Shown one piece after another: positions 55,131-64,000 of a DNA stretch of 64,000 bases. The position numbers and the translations under genes are program-made. Location: contig NZ_JZEY01000054.1 in the NCBI RefSeq assembly GCF_000969445.1, forward strand, positions 1,612,001 to 1,676,000. The letters are read 5' to 3'. The notes under the pieces were generated by a model. It was not told where the DNA came from, made no database searches, and was given only the letters and a program-made list of their open reading frames with translations. This DNA is from Devosia chinhatensis (GTDB lineage: Bacteria > Pseudomonadota > Alphaproteobacteria > Rhizobiales > Devosiaceae). Numbering within the stretch: the stretch's first letter is position 1; each line of letters begins with the position of its first letter.

Positions 55131-58100
55131 GACACCAAGGAAATTAGCGGACGTCAACACATGTTCGCCGAGAAGTCGAATTTGGAAGTCGGCTTCCTTG
55201 TCACCATCTACGCTACCGACAATGTAGGTATCCCCTGCGTAATAGTAGTACTTAAGATTTCCGAACTCCATCGTTCGTGTCGCCGTACCGCGACCGAGGA
55301 ATGTGAAACCGTCGTCCCCACCAGGGATAAGGTCGCGCAGATCGATCTTGTCACCGGAAGAGAAGTCCGCGATCACGTCGCGCTGCGCGCCGACCTCGGA
55401 GTCCGCTGCCGAACGGTAGATGAAGATGTCATTTCCATTGCCGCCATAAAGCATATCGCGACCAAGACCACCTTCAATGCGATCCGAACCAGCACCGCCG
55501 CGGATTTCGTCGTCACCCGCACCACCCAGGAGATAGTCATCTCCCGAGCCACCCTCGATGTAGTCATCGCCGTCGCCACCGTAGATGGTGTCGTTGCCCG
55601 AACCGCCATAGAGGGAGTCATCGCCGGCCTCGCCGTAGATGATGTCGTCGCCCGAGCCACCATAGACCGTGTCATCACCGTCGCCGGCATAGATGGTGTC
55701 GGCGAAGTTGGAGCCCTGCAGGGCATTGAGCCCCACATCGTCGAAGTCGCTGCCGACAACCAGTTCGTTGCGGCCTTCGATGGTGATGGTGGCGGTGCGA
55801 TCGACCGATCCGCCATTGCCGTCGACGATCTTGTAGGAAATCGTCACCACGGCGCTCTGCCCGTCACCCAGATAATTGTAGGCGTTGGGGTTGATCGACA
55901 CCGAATTGTTGACGACCGAGACGCCGGCGCTGGGGCCGGTGAGGGTCACATTGGCGACGCTGAGCGTGTCGCCATCCACATCGACGGCACCCGCCAGGAG
56001 GTCGAGCGTCGCCTGATCGGCATCCTCGTTGGTGAGCAGGGTAAGCGCACCGGTATGGGTCGGGCTGTCATTCACCGCGGCAATAGTCAGGGTGACCGTA
56101 CGCACCGCCTCTTCGCGGGCCTCGGCATCGGTGACCTTGTAGGTGAAGCTGACGACGCCCGATGCATTTGCCTCAGGCTGGTAGACAAACGACCCATCGG
56201 CGTTGAACACCAGATCGCCCGATTCAGTGCTGCTGACCAGCTCGTAGGACAGCGTACCACCGGACGTGGTGCTGTCATTGGCGGCCACGCTTGCCTCGAT
56301 TGCCTCATCTTCGAGACCGTCGAAAGCATCGTCTTCGGCTACCAGATCGTCCACTGCATTGACCGCAAGCGTCAGCGTCTTCGTGACGACACTGTTGGCT
56401 TCGAGCTTTCCGTCATCCAGCGTGATGATAACCGTCAAGGACCCGTTGAAATTGCTGGGCGGGGTGAAGTCGAAGTCTCCATCTTCGGGATAGACGTAGT
56501 ATCCGACCCTTTCGTCGCCATCCTTGATTTCGACAGTGACGGTGACGTCATCGCCGTCGATGTCGCGGACATAGGCATCGACGAGCGCCTGAACTTGCTC
56601 CGCGGTGCGGTAAACGATCTCGTCCTCGTTGATGGTCAGAGATCCGGTGAACAGGAACTCGGGCGCATCGTTGACATTGCCCACCTCGATTTCGAACGTG
56701 GCGCTGGCCGAGGCATTGTCGGCGTCGAGCGCCGTCACCTTCACGCTCAGCGTCCCGATATCGCCATTGGCAGGGGTGCCCGAGAAGGTCAGCGTAACTG
56801 GATCGAAGGAGAGCCATGCCGGGAGCGGCGAACCGTCAGCGAGGCTGGCCTCGTAGCTCAGCACCGCATCGTCGACATCGGTAAAGGCATCGACCGTGAA
56901 GCTGAACGCCTGGTCCTGCTCTGCCGTCGCATTGGCGATCACCGAGGCGACGGGGGCATCGTTCGTTCCCGTGACATTGACGGTGATCGTGTAGCTTGCC
57001 GTCCCGTCCAGGGACTTGACCACCAGCGTTTCGATCGCCGCGTCCTTGAGGATATCGGCCTTGTCCTGGTCGAGGACATAGGTCCAGGCCCCGGTCTGGC
57101 TGTCGAAGGTGAAGGAGCCATAGGCGCCTTCAAGGTCTGCCGCATCGACTTCGGCGAACACGTTCTCACCCGTGTCGACGTCCATGACGGTCAGCGTGCC
57201 GCCGGCGACTGCGTCGCCGAGATCGGCATTGTTGACGCCGCCGGCTTCCACCACTGCCAGGTCTTCATCAGCGCTGGCCACGATTTTGGCCGCATCGTTG
57301 GCGCCGTGCACGTTGATCTCGATCGTCACGGACGCCGTACCGCCCTTTCCGTCGGACGCGGTCACGACGAATGCGTCGGTTTCGGACTGTCCGGCCGCAA
57401 GCGTCTGGGCCTTGTCGGCATCGAGCAGGTAGCTCCAGTTGCCGAACGCATCGACAGTCAGCGTGCCGTAAGTCCCGACCAGCGGGTCGGTCGACCAAGT
57501 AATCTCGTCATTGGCGTCGACATCCTCGGCGACGAGCTTACCGCCGAGCACTTCACCGTCGAAATACGGGGTGCCAGCATCCCAGTCGCGGCTCAACACA
57601 CCATTTGGATTATTGGTGTTGTTCAAATTGCCGTCGAAAACCGGGCGGGTCAGCACCCCGGCGCCCGCTGGCAGATTGTCCCGGCCATATTGGGCAAAGT
57701 CCACGAGATCTGCCGCGACGGCCGGATCGACCAGCTCGGCATTGACCAGCAGCGTGATGATTTCCTGGCGCGCCGGCGTGGAAGCCGGGAAGCGGTAGTT
57801 CACGTCGTCCCAGTTGAAATTGCCCAGCAGATTGTCATGCAAGCTCTGCTCGCGGGTCGGGCTGAACTTGGCAATCACCTCCGTAAACGGCGTTCCGCCA
57901 TCGGCGAGATAATCGATATATTCGACACCCAGCCGCAGGAAGGACTCGTTGGTCACCGAGACATAGGACCCGTAATTGGCGTCCAGGAAGTCCCAGAGGA
58001 CCGCTATCGCCGTCGGGCGCCCGCCCACTTCTGCTGCGAGCAGGTCGAGAACGGCCGAAACATTGTTGGCATCGACCAAGAGACCGTTCATGGCATCGAC

Positions 58101-61100
58101 GGCATCGGTGCTGAGCGAGAAGCTATGCGTGAAATTGCCGATTCCGGAAATATTCACATTGGTCTCTGCCGAGATGATGCCCTTGAGCTGTGCAGCCTCG
58201 AAGGCCCGGCCAACCACCACACTCGGACCATCGATCGTGGGAGCGTCATTCTTGCCCGTCACGGTGATGGTCAGTGTCTGCGGTGCCGAAGCGGCACCAT
58301 TGGCGTCGCGAGCGATGAAGGTGACGACAACGTCGCTCTCCTCGCCTTCACCGAGCGCGTCATAGGACGAGGCATCGAAGCTGTAGGTGCCGTCAGCATT
58401 GAAGGTAAGGCCGGCTGGTGCCGTGCCGACCAGTTCGAAGGTCAGGGTTTCGGTCTGGCCCGCATCGACGTCATTCGCGGTCACCGCGCCATCGATGGTA
58501 GCATCCTCGTCAACCGCCGCCGTCGCAACCTGCGCGACCGGCGCGTCGTTGGTGCCCAGCACATTGATGGTCACACTGGTGGACACGCTTTCCTTCCCGT
58601 CAGTGACGGTAACCGTGAAGGTGTCCGAGGCGCTTTCGCCGGCATTGAGAGACCCGGCCAGGGCTTCGTCCAGAACATAGTTCCAGCTGCCGTCCGCGTT
58701 GACGACGAGCGTGCCGTAAAGGCCCTGTGCATCGGCGTCCGCAATGGACCAGGTGAGCACGTCACCGTCATCCACATCCGTCGCCGACAGCTGCCCGCTC
58801 AGCGAAGGCACCAGGCCGTTGGCCAGGTCATAGGCCTTGGCGGTATTCACCACGCCCTCATTGCCCGAATAGGGATAACGGCTGACCGAGAGCGTCGAAA
58901 AGGCCGGATCGACAGCGGTCAGGGCAGCGACGATATCCGCGTAGCTGGTGGCCGTGCCCTTCTGGTCGAGACGCTCCTGCAAATCCTGCCACCACAGGTT
59001 GCCCAGCAGGTTATCGTGCAGGGGCTGCAGGCGATCGGGCGCGCCACTATTGTTGGAATCGGCCGCATACTTGCTGGCCACGAAGGTCAGCGGCTGCTTG
59101 TTCTGCTTGAGATAGTCAGCATAGTAGACGCCGAGCCAGGCCATGGCTTCGTCGCGCGGCGGCGCGCTATAACCGCCGAAATTGTCGTCGTAGTGATCCC
59201 AGACCGCCGCGATGGCCTCGGCTTCTCCTGCCCCCGCGTTCATGAGAGCGGAAATCAGCCCATCAATGTCCTGTCGCGAATGCGGCACACCTTCTGCAAG
59301 GATTGTGGCGCTGTAGTCGACCGACAGATCAAAGGTGCCGTTGGTCGCAGCGCTCAGGAGGTTGTTGATCGCGTCGCCGGCTTCCCAAGCGGTGCCGGTA
59401 TTGCCGCCGGCGATGATCACCGGTGCGTCATTGGTGCCCTCGATCGTCACCGAGATCAGCTGTTCGGTGCCGTCGATCGTCTTGGCGATAAAGCTGTCCA
59501 CGAAGGACTGGCCGACGGCCAGGTTGTCATAGGCGCTGTTGGCCACATAGGTCCAGTTGCCATCCGCGTCGATCGAGAAAGTCCCGCCATTGGTGCCTTG
59601 CTGACCGGACGCTGCCTCGAAACCGCTTTCGTCGGCATCGACATCGGTGGCGATGGCCGTGCCGGTGATCGTCAGCGCTGCATCGGTTTCCGAAACCGTC
59701 TTGCTGACATCGCCGGTGATCACCGGAGCATCGTTGGTGCCAACGAGGGTAACCGTCACATCCTGGGTCACCGGGAGCCCAGCGGCATCGGTCAGGGTGA
59801 GCGTGAAGGTCTGGGTCAGCGTTTCACCGCCCTTGAGGTGCTCGATATCGGCATCGGCGACGCTGAAGGTCCAGGCCACAAAGCCTTCGCCATCACCATC
59901 GGCATTGACGACACTGGCCGAAAGGCTGCCCAGGGCGCCGCTCGGCGCGGTTACGGACACAGTATGGCTGTCTCCGGCATCGACATCGCGGAACGTGATG
60001 ACGCCCTTTGCGACGTGCACTTCGGTGCCTTCATTATCAGCGCCATCGAGCAGTTCGGTCACCTTGGCGGTGTAGTCGCCCAGCGCGATCTGGTCGACGG
60101 CAATGCCGCCGGTCACATCGATATTGGTGAACCAGCCATAATTGACGCCGCCGGCACCCGGCCAGCCCGGGCCCGCTGCGATCAGGTCGGATAGCGCAGA
60201 CTTGGTCAGCGACCAGAGCACGGTGCCGGCCTGGTCAAGCAGGCTCAGCTCGACGGCGAGCACTCCGCCCGCGTTCTTGAACGTGTGCTGCAGCGTGTAC
60301 CAGCCGCTCTGGGTAACGGCAAAGGCAGGACCATTGGCCGCCACGTAGCCGGGGCTGTCGAGATCCTGGCGCGGTGCAAAATTGGTGTTGTTGCTGCCGC
60401 CGACCAGCAACGCATTGCTGCTCGTATCCTTGCTCACATGGAAGATGAAGTCGCGCAGGAACGTGCCGTCGGCCTTGAGGGCGCTGACGGAATAGTCGAA
60501 GCCTTCGCCATTGGCCCAGTTGGTGTCCAGATAGACGCTGGTGCTGGCCGTGAGCCCGTTGACGAACTCGCTGTGCTTGCCGTCGAAGAACGTATAGGGG
60601 CCGGTCGCGTTGGAACCATTATGGGCGGTCTGGGTGAGGATCGCGAAGGACGACCCATCGGGCGAAGCGATGCCGTTGGTGCCGCTCGCAACCACCACGG
60701 CCGCACCATAGGCGCCATTGAGCGTCTGGATGCCTGCCGTGTTGGCGTCAAACGACTGGTTGAAGCCGAAAACCGGCGCTTCGTTGACATCATCGACGCT
60801 GAGGGCGAGAGCCACGCTGTCGCTGGTCGAGGGCAAGGTGGCATCGGCCACCGTGACGCTGACATTGAGCTCGGCCAGCGCTTCGTAATTGATCACCGTG
60901 CCGGCCTTGATGTGAAGCTCGAAGGCATTGCCATTGGCCACGATTTCGAACAACGACGCATTGGCGCCCGACAGGCTGAGGCTGTTGGTGCCCAGCGCAT
61001 CGTCGGTGATGACGATATCGGCGACCTTGACCGAGGTGGTGGTGTCGGTGTTCTCGGCAATCGAAGCGATCACATTGGCCAGCGACACCGCTGGCGCTTC

Positions 61101-63617
61101 GTTAACGTCGGTCACACCGATAGTGACACTTGTGTCGTAGAAGGCGCCATGGACGTCGGTTGCGCGGATTGTAATGTCGATACTGGCTTCGGTTTCGAAG
61201 TCGAAACCGCCATCCGCCACGGTGATGACACCGGTCACGGCATCGATGGCAAACCGGCCATCGCCGCCGACGATCTCGAAGGTATGCGCGTCGAACGCAC
61301 CATCGGCGTCGGCAACGCCTGTCACCTGGCCCACAATGGTGCCGGTGGCGGCATCTTCAGCCAGCGTGAGGGCGCCCAGCGTAATGCCGGAGGGGTCGTC
61401 ATTGCGCAGATCAGCAACCGGCATGGTGCCGTCGCTGAAGGCGAAATTGGCGATGCCATTGACCAGGATCGGCGCATCATATTCCGGCACGGCGCGGGTG
61501 TCGGTCAGCGTATAGACGCCATTGGCTTCGCTGATGGTGAAATCGGCCCAGGTGCCATCGATATGCAGGGTGTCGATCGCGACGGAGCCGTAGATGACCC
61601 CGTCAGGGCCGGTGACCACTGAATTGGTGTTGCCGTTGACCCCTTCGAGCACAGCGGCAAAGGCTTCCGCATCGTCGCGGTCGGCAAAGAAGAAGGTGAA
61701 GGCTTCGCCACCCGGACGGTGCGCGGCATTGACCACGGTCCAGACACCATCGCCGTCGGCCGACCAGGCCGGCGGGAAGCTGACATCGCCCAGCGGCGCC
61801 GCGCCCGGCTTGGTCTGCACGAAGACGCCGATGGCATCGGTGGTGCTGAACGTGCCGGTAAATTCGATATTGTCGACGGCCTGGTTATAGGGCCCGACAC
61901 TCGGATAGAGCGCCACCGATCCCCAATTGTTGCCGCTTGTCGAAACGTGGTTCAGCTCGACATTGGCCGAATTGGTCATCGCGATGCCGACGCCCGCAGT
62001 GCCCAGGCCATTGGCCGTGACATTGCTCAGCACTGCGCCGTTGACGCCATTGAGATCGATCTCGCTGCGGCCGGAGCCCGAAACCGTCACATGGCTCAGG
62101 GCAAAATCGAGCAGGCGATCCGCCGGGTCGGTGGAGTTAGGCTCGACCTTGATGCCATAGCTTGAGCCGGCATTGGCGGCCGGACCGGTCAGCGAGAAGT
62201 TGGAGAGCGAAACCCCGTCGCCTTCCACTAGGATGCCATAGCCGGAAACAGCGGCGGCATTGATCTTCACGCCGGCTTCGCTCTCACCCACGATCGCAAT
62301 CGACTTGCTCAGGGTCAGCGTGCTGGTCAGCGTGTAATCGCCATTGCGCACCAGGATGGTGAAGTGCCCGGTGCCGGCATTTGCCGCGGCAAGGGCCGAC
62401 TGGATGCTGGTATAGCCTTCATAGCCGGGCGTGGCGTCGACGACCAGGACCGTGGTGTCGACGAACTGGAGGATCTCCACCCCGCTCAGGGTGTCGGTGC
62501 CGTCGGCGGCGTTGGAAACGGTGATCTCGCCGGCGCCCAGCGTGATGGTGGAATCCGCATAAGTGCCCAGGAACTGGACCGTGTCGCGGCCTGCGCCGAG
62601 GTTGAAGTCCTCGTCGGCGGCAGTGCTGGACGCGACATTGTTGCCTTCGAGGCCGACCGTGATGCTGCTGGTCAGTGCACTCGTATTGCCGGCAAGGTCG
62701 GTCGTGGTGATCACGACCGGGATCGGCAGGCCATCGGCGGCAAAGCTTGCCGCATCGATCTCGAGCGTGAAATTGCCATTGGCGTCGATATCGATGTCAT
62801 TGGCGGAATAGGTCACGCCGTTGACGCTGATCGTGGTTGTGGCATCCGGATCGACCGTGCCGGTCAGCACGACATTCTGCCCGACCGGGGTGTTGCCGCC
62901 GGTAAAGACCGGAGCATCAACCGAGGTGTCGACGACAATCGTCAGGCTGTCGGCAGAAACCGACTTGTTACCGGCGGGATCTTCGAAGGCCACGCTGAGC
63001 GCATGCGTGCCTTCGGTGAGGATCAACGTGACGTCGAGATAGCCTGCCGACACATGGCCGGCATTGACGGCGAAGGTCGCCAGAATACCGGACGTGGTGA
63101 GGATACGGACGGTGTCGCCGGCCTCGATGCCGTCGGGCAGCGTGACGCGCACCGTCGGCGTCGTGTCGTTGGTCAGGTTGTCGCTGTTGGATGCGCCGCT
63201 GTCGGAAGCGGCCAGCAGGTCGGGTGCGGACGCTGCCGGCATGGCAAGGTCGACTGAGAACACATTCTCAATCGTCGCCACGCCCAGATCCTGGTTGGTG
63301 CCCGAACGGACATTGGTCACGTTGAGGTCAATGTCGTCGATCTGGAACGTGGCATCGTCGAGGATGCCGTAGGTGATCGTGTAGGTCTTGTTGGCATTGC
63401 TCCACACGCCGCTGATGAAGTTCAGCACGCCTGCGGGGTTCTCGTCGCCGTTGAAGTAGAAGATCGGCGTGAAGGCCGTGTTGGCCGATGCCGAGAAGGT
63501 GACGGTCAGCTGAAACTGGCCACCGGCCCCGATATTGGTGCGGTTGACCGAATTGTCGGCGACAAAGGCGCTTCCGTTCCAGACCTTGGCGACGACGCTT
63601 GTGACTTCGAATGCCAT
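54252..63617 (-). CDS. Giant RTX/VCBS/cadherin-like secreted protein, probable adhesin
   Basis: The product has 3121 residues (over 300 kDa), is acidic, and I see no cysteine. There is no Sec signal; the C terminus has calcium-binding RTX repeats, so type I secretion is expected. Approximate order: N-terminal and Ig-like beta domains (1-390), right-handed beta-helix (393-596), cadherin-like repeats (760-940), a lectin-like insert (947-1179), VCBS-type repeats marked by NDAP (1180-2230) with two helical inserts (1417-1602 and 1808-2020), more cadherin-like and tandem repeats (2230-2620), RTX block (2634-2732) and three M10-type modules to the end. The ATG at 63617 follows GGAGAAG by four bases. 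No type I secretion genes are nearby. Adhesion or biofilm matrix is the likely role; a beta-helix enzyme function is possible. Confidence 0.85.
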   Translation of the reverse strand: MAFEVTSVVAKVWNGSAFVADNSVNRTNIGAGGQFQLTVTFSASANTAFTPIFYFNGDENPAGVLNFISGVWSNANKTYTITYGILDDATFQIDDIDLNVTNVRSGTNQDLGVATIENVFSVDLAMPAASAPDLLAASDSGASNSDNLTNDTTPTVRVTLPDGIEAGDTVRILTTSGILATFAVNAGHVSAGYLDVTLILTEGTHALSVAFEDPAGNKSVSADSLTIVVDTSVDAPVFTGGNTPVGQNVVLTGTVDPDATTTISVNGVTYSANDIDIDANGNFTLEIDAASFAADGLPIPVVITTTDLAGNTSALTSSITVGLEGNNVASSTAADEDFNLGAGRDTVQFLGTYADSTITLGAGEITVSNAADGTDTLSGVEILQFVDTTVLVVDATPGYEGYTSIQSALAAANAGTGHFTILVRNGDYTLTSTLTLSKSIAIVGESEAGVKINAAAVSGYGILVEGDGVSLSNFSLTGPAANAGSSYGIKVEPNSTDPADRLLDFALSHVTVSGSGRSEIDLNGVNGAVLSNVTANGLGTAGVGIAMTNSANVELNHVSTSGNNWGSVALYPSVGPYNQAVDNIEFTGTFSTTDAIGVFVQTKPGAAPLGDVSFPPAWSADGDGVWTVVNAAHRPGGEAFTFFFADRDDAEAFAAVLEGVNGNTNSVVTGPDGVIYGSVAIDTLHIDGTWADFTISEANGVYTLTDTRAVPEYDAPILVNGIANFAFSDGTMPVADLRNDDPSGITLGALTLAEDAATGTIVGQVTGVADADGAFDAHTFEIVGGDGRFAIDAVTGVITVADGGFDFETEASIDITIRATDVHGAFYDTSVTIGVTDVNEAPAVSLANVIASIAENTDTTTSVKVADIVITDDALGTNSLSLSGANASLFEIVANGNAFELHIKAGTVINYEALAELNVSVTVADATLPSTSDSVALALSVDDVNEAPVFGFNQSFDANTAGIQTLNGAYGAAVVVASGTNGIASPDGSSFAILTQTAHNGSNATGPYTFFDGKHSEFVNGLTASTSVYLDTNWANGEGFDYSVSALKADGTFLRDFIFHVSKDTSSNALLVGGSNNTNFAPRQDLDSPGYVAANGPAFAVTQSGWYTLQHTFKNAGGVLAVELSLLDQAGTVLWSLTKSALSDLIAAGPGWPGAGGVNYGWFTNIDVTGGIAVDQIALGDYTAKVTELLDGADNEGTEVHVAKGVITFRDVDAGDSHTVSVTAPSGALGSLSASVVNADGDGEGFVAWTFSVADADIEHLKGGETLTQTFTLTLTDAAGLPVTQDVTVTLVGTNDAPVITGDVSKTVSETDAALTITGTAIATDVDADESGFEAASGQQGTNGGTFSIDADGNWTYVANSAYDNLAVGQSFVDSFIAKTIDGTEQLISVTIEGTNDAPVIIAGGNTGTAWEAGDAINNLLSAATNGTFDLSVDYSATILAEGVPHSRQDIDGLISALMNAGAGEAEAIAAVWDHYDDNFGGYSAPPRDEAMAWLGVYYADYLKQNKQPLTFVASKYAADSNNSGAPDRLQPLHDNLLGNLWWQDLQERLDQKGTATSYADIVAALTAVDPAFSTLSVSRYPYSGNEGVVNTAKAYDLANGLVPSLSGQLSATDVDDGDVLTWSIADADAQGLYGTLVVNADGSWNYVLDEALAGSLNAGESASDTFTVTVTDGKESVSTSVTINVLGTNDAPVAQVATAAVDEDATIDGAVTANDVDAGQTETLTFELVGTAPAGLTFNADGTYSFDASSYDALGEGEESDVVVTFIARDANGAASAPQTLTITVTGKNDAPTIDGPSVVVGRAFEAAQLKGIISAETNVNISGIGNFTHSFSLSTDAVDAMNGLLVDANNVSAVLDLLAAEVGGRPTAIAVLWDFLDANYGSYVSVTNESFLRLGVEYIDYLADGGTPFTEVIAKFSPTREQSLHDNLLGNFNWDDVNYRFPASTPARQEIITLLVNAELVDPAVAADLVDFAQYGRDNLPAGAGVLTRPVFDGNLNNTNNPNGVLSRDWDAGTPYFDGEVLGGKLVAEDVDANDEITWSTDPLVGTYGTLTVDAFGNWSYLLDADKAQTLAAGQSETDAFVVTASDGKGGTASVTIEINVHGANDAAKIVASADEDLAVVEAGGVNNADLGDAVAGGTLTVMDVDTGENVFAEVDAADLEGAYGSFTFDSQTGAWTYVLDQDKADILKDAAIETLVVKSLDGTASYTITVNVTGTNDAPVASVIANATAEQDQAFSFTVDAFTDVDDAVLSYEASLADGSPLPAWLSFDPVTLTFSGTPANGDIGTLSVKVTALDADNASASATFEIEVGNVNDAPEFLFTGSLTINEDEIVYRTAEQVQALVDAYVRDIDGDDVTVTVEIKDGDERVGYYVYPEDGDFDFTPPSNFNGSLTVIITLDDGKLEANSVVTKTLTLAVNAVDDLVAEDDAFDGLEDEAIEASVAANDSTTSGGTLSYELVSSTESGDLVFNADGSFVYQPEANASGVVSFTYKVTDAEAREEAVRTVTLTIAAVNDSPTHTGALTLLTNEDADQATLDLLAGAVDVDGDTLSVANVTLTGPSAGVSVVNNSVSINPNAYNYLGDGQSAVVTISYKIVDGNGGSVDRTATITIEGRNELVVGSDFDDVGLNALQGSNFADTIYAGDGDDTVYGGSGDDIIYGEAGDDSLYGGSGNDTIYGGDGDDYIEGGSGDDYLLGGAGDDEIRGGAGSDRIEGGLGRDMLYGGNGNDIFIYRSAADSEVGAQRDVIADFSSGDKIDLRDLIPGGDDGFTFLGRGTATRTMEFGNLKYYYYAGDTYIVGSVDGDKEADFQIRLLGEHVLTSANFLGVSKSIISGTGNPDTLVGTSGNDIFLGGRGADVINGNGGSDTYLLLSTSDSRVGAEGRDVLTNWNSTSKIDISAIDANTKVDGHQEFLFVGQGAADRSVGTSQIKYYHSGGNTFVVGDTNGDGDADFQVQLNGIHHLTADNFVGVKPGVIIGTSAGDRLAGTTGNDIFVGGLGRDVLGDDDTGGLGSDRFVFLSKADSVVGSNRDVIRNWDSSDVIDLTAIDANASVSGHQRFIFDGDVPGTPDTIVEQGHIKFYHVGTSTFIVANTGTGNQADFQIALQGIHFLTAENFDGLL
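55427..55716 (-). repeat. RTX nonapeptide repeats (GGxGxDxxx)
   Basis: About ten consecutive glycine/aspartate nonapeptides of the form GGSGDDxxY/GGAGDDxIx (residues 2634-2732) are visible. In such proteins they bind calcium and fold outside the cell after type I secretion. Confidence 0.92.
57556..58195 (-). other. Helical insert 2 within a VCBS-like repeat of the giant protein
   Basis: Residues about 1808-2020 interrupt a VCBS-like repeat between NDAPTIDGPS...GRAFEA and GGKLVAEDVDANDEITW. They contain AVLWDFLDANYGSY, LGVEYIDYLADGG and LHDNLLGN (1926-1933), shared with insert 1, plus a longer C-terminal part. No family is recognised. Confidence 0.7.
58810..59370 (-). other. Helical insert 1 within a VCBS-like repeat of the giant protein
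   Basis: Residues about 1417-1602 lie between GTAWEAGD and SGQLSATDVDDGD, the normally adjacent halves of a VCBS repeat. They contain AAVWDHYDDNFGGY, LGVYYADYLKQNK and LHDNLLGN (1533-1540). These three blocks align with insert 2 in the same order and spacing, so the two are paralogous modules. Confidence 0.7.
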
Positions 63618-63618
63618 A

Positions 63619-63888
63619 CTACTTCTCCAACTCACGGTTTCTGCCGACACCCTCAAGGCGGGCAATATCGATGCGCGACGGGTCAGGACGCAGGCCGGCT
63701 GCTGCCGTCCGCGGTGACCCGAGAATTTCAAACTGGGGACCTGGCTGTTGCGACAGCGTGGCGATCACCACGCGCGAACATTTCGGATCGCGCAGCAATG
63801 CCTCGTATCGAGCCATGGCGCGCAGATCAGAACTTTCAGAATTTTGGATGAAGTCGAGCGTCCTCAGACACGCAAGTGTCCCGCCCAA
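63619..63888 (-). CDS. Possible small protein directly upstream of the giant gene
   Basis: An 89-codon frame (TTG start at 63888, or ATG at 63816 giving 65 residues) ends one base before the giant gene's ATG, so the giant gene's ribosome-binding site would lie inside its last codons. The product (MARYEALLRDPKCSRVVIAT... from the ATG) looks protein-like but matches no family I know. Third-position GC is only slightly raised and no strong ribosome-binding site is seen. Confidence 0.2.
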   Translation of the reverse strand: MGGTLACLRTLDFIQNSESSDLRAMARYEALLRDPKCSRVVIATLSQQPGPQFEILGSPRTAAAGLRPDPSRIDIARLEGVGRNRELEK

Positions 63889-63954
63889 TCGTCAGCCATG
63901 TCCCCCGGCCCTCCGGCTGTCCCGATATGGAACAACATTAACGCCTTGTTAGGG

Positions 63955-63984
63955 AATAGACACTGCCGACCGGTTTGAAGTCAA
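63955..63984 (-). promoter_or_regulatory. Possible promoter of the giant gene
   Basis: TTGACT (63979-63984) and TCTATT (63955-63960) lie 18 bases apart on the minus strand. The untranslated leader would be about 330 bases. Confidence 0.35.
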
Positions 63985-64000
63985 CTTGAATCTACGAGTC

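Larger units (their letters stand above)
63618..64000. other. Upstream region of the giant gene
   Basis: These 383 bases hold a possible promoter (63955-63984) about 340 bases upstream of the giant gene, a low-confidence small frame (63619-63888) and the ribosome-binding site. No other gene or element is seen before the window ends. Confidence 0.5.

Noticed and set aside
55427..55716. Regular short repeats that might look like a CRISPR array
   Set aside because: They are in-frame RTX nonapeptide codons of variable sequence without unique spacers; no cas genes are present.
55161..60194. Plus-strand open frame of about 1677 codons opposite the giant gene
   Set aside because: It mirrors the repeat-rich adhesin, has no domain of its own and no ribosome-binding site, so it is an antisense shadow.

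Overview
The window reads as chromosomal core DNA from an alphaproteobacterium, most likely of the order Hyphomicrobiales (a Devosia-like genus would fit; this is inferred from protein similarity remembered by eye, not from a search). It is GC-rich. It carries the merged L11/L10/rpo and str/S10/spc ribosomal clusters on the minus strand, followed by an exopolysaccharide region and one giant repeat protein gene. There are no rRNA genes, transposases, phage genes or CRISPR arrays.

Layout, left to right (most genes are on the minus strand, so transcription runs right to left). 1-15442: adk (cut by the window edge), secY, the spc and S10 ribosomal protein genes, tuf, fusA, rpsG and rpsL, tightly packed behind a good promoter at 15690-15718. 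15943-20991: an aldo/keto reductase on the plus strand and a CUT2-type sugar ABC importer with a Gfo/Idh/MocA dehydrogenase on the minus strand. These separate rpsL from rpoC, which adjoin in many relatives. 21059-33204: rpoC, rpoB, rplL, rplJ, rplA, rplK, nusG and secE, with a terminator behind rpoC and a likely partial terminator between rplL and rpoB. 33460-38147: an orphan PAS/HisKA_2 histidine kinase, small unknown genes, tRNA-Trp(CCA), tRNA-Tyr(GTA), tRNA-Gly(TCC), a second aldo/keto reductase and rlmB.

38467-53101 is a surface-polysaccharide region. A bifunctional mannose-1-phosphate guanylyltransferase (plus strand) faces an eight-gene minus-strand operon: gmd, fcl, an epimerase, two family-4 glycosyltransferases, two pyruvyltransferase-family proteins and a flippase. 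Behind these lie a 900-residue Sel1-repeat periplasmic protein and a priming sugar transferase. Together they can make GDP-mannose and GDP-L-fucose, prime a lipid-linked oligosaccharide, extend it, probably add pyruvate ketals and flip it. No polymerase or export gene is visible here.

53462-64000 holds a small secreted protein with its own promoter and terminator. Beside it is a 3121-residue, cysteine-free, RTX/VCBS/cadherin-like protein that looks like a type I-secreted adhesin. It contains two related helical modules of about 200 residues inserted into VCBS-like repeats, sharing the motif LHDNLLGN. These are the most novel-looking element of the window. Another point of note is ribosomal protein S12 with Arg instead of Lys at residue 88, a streptomycin-resistance position in other bacteria.
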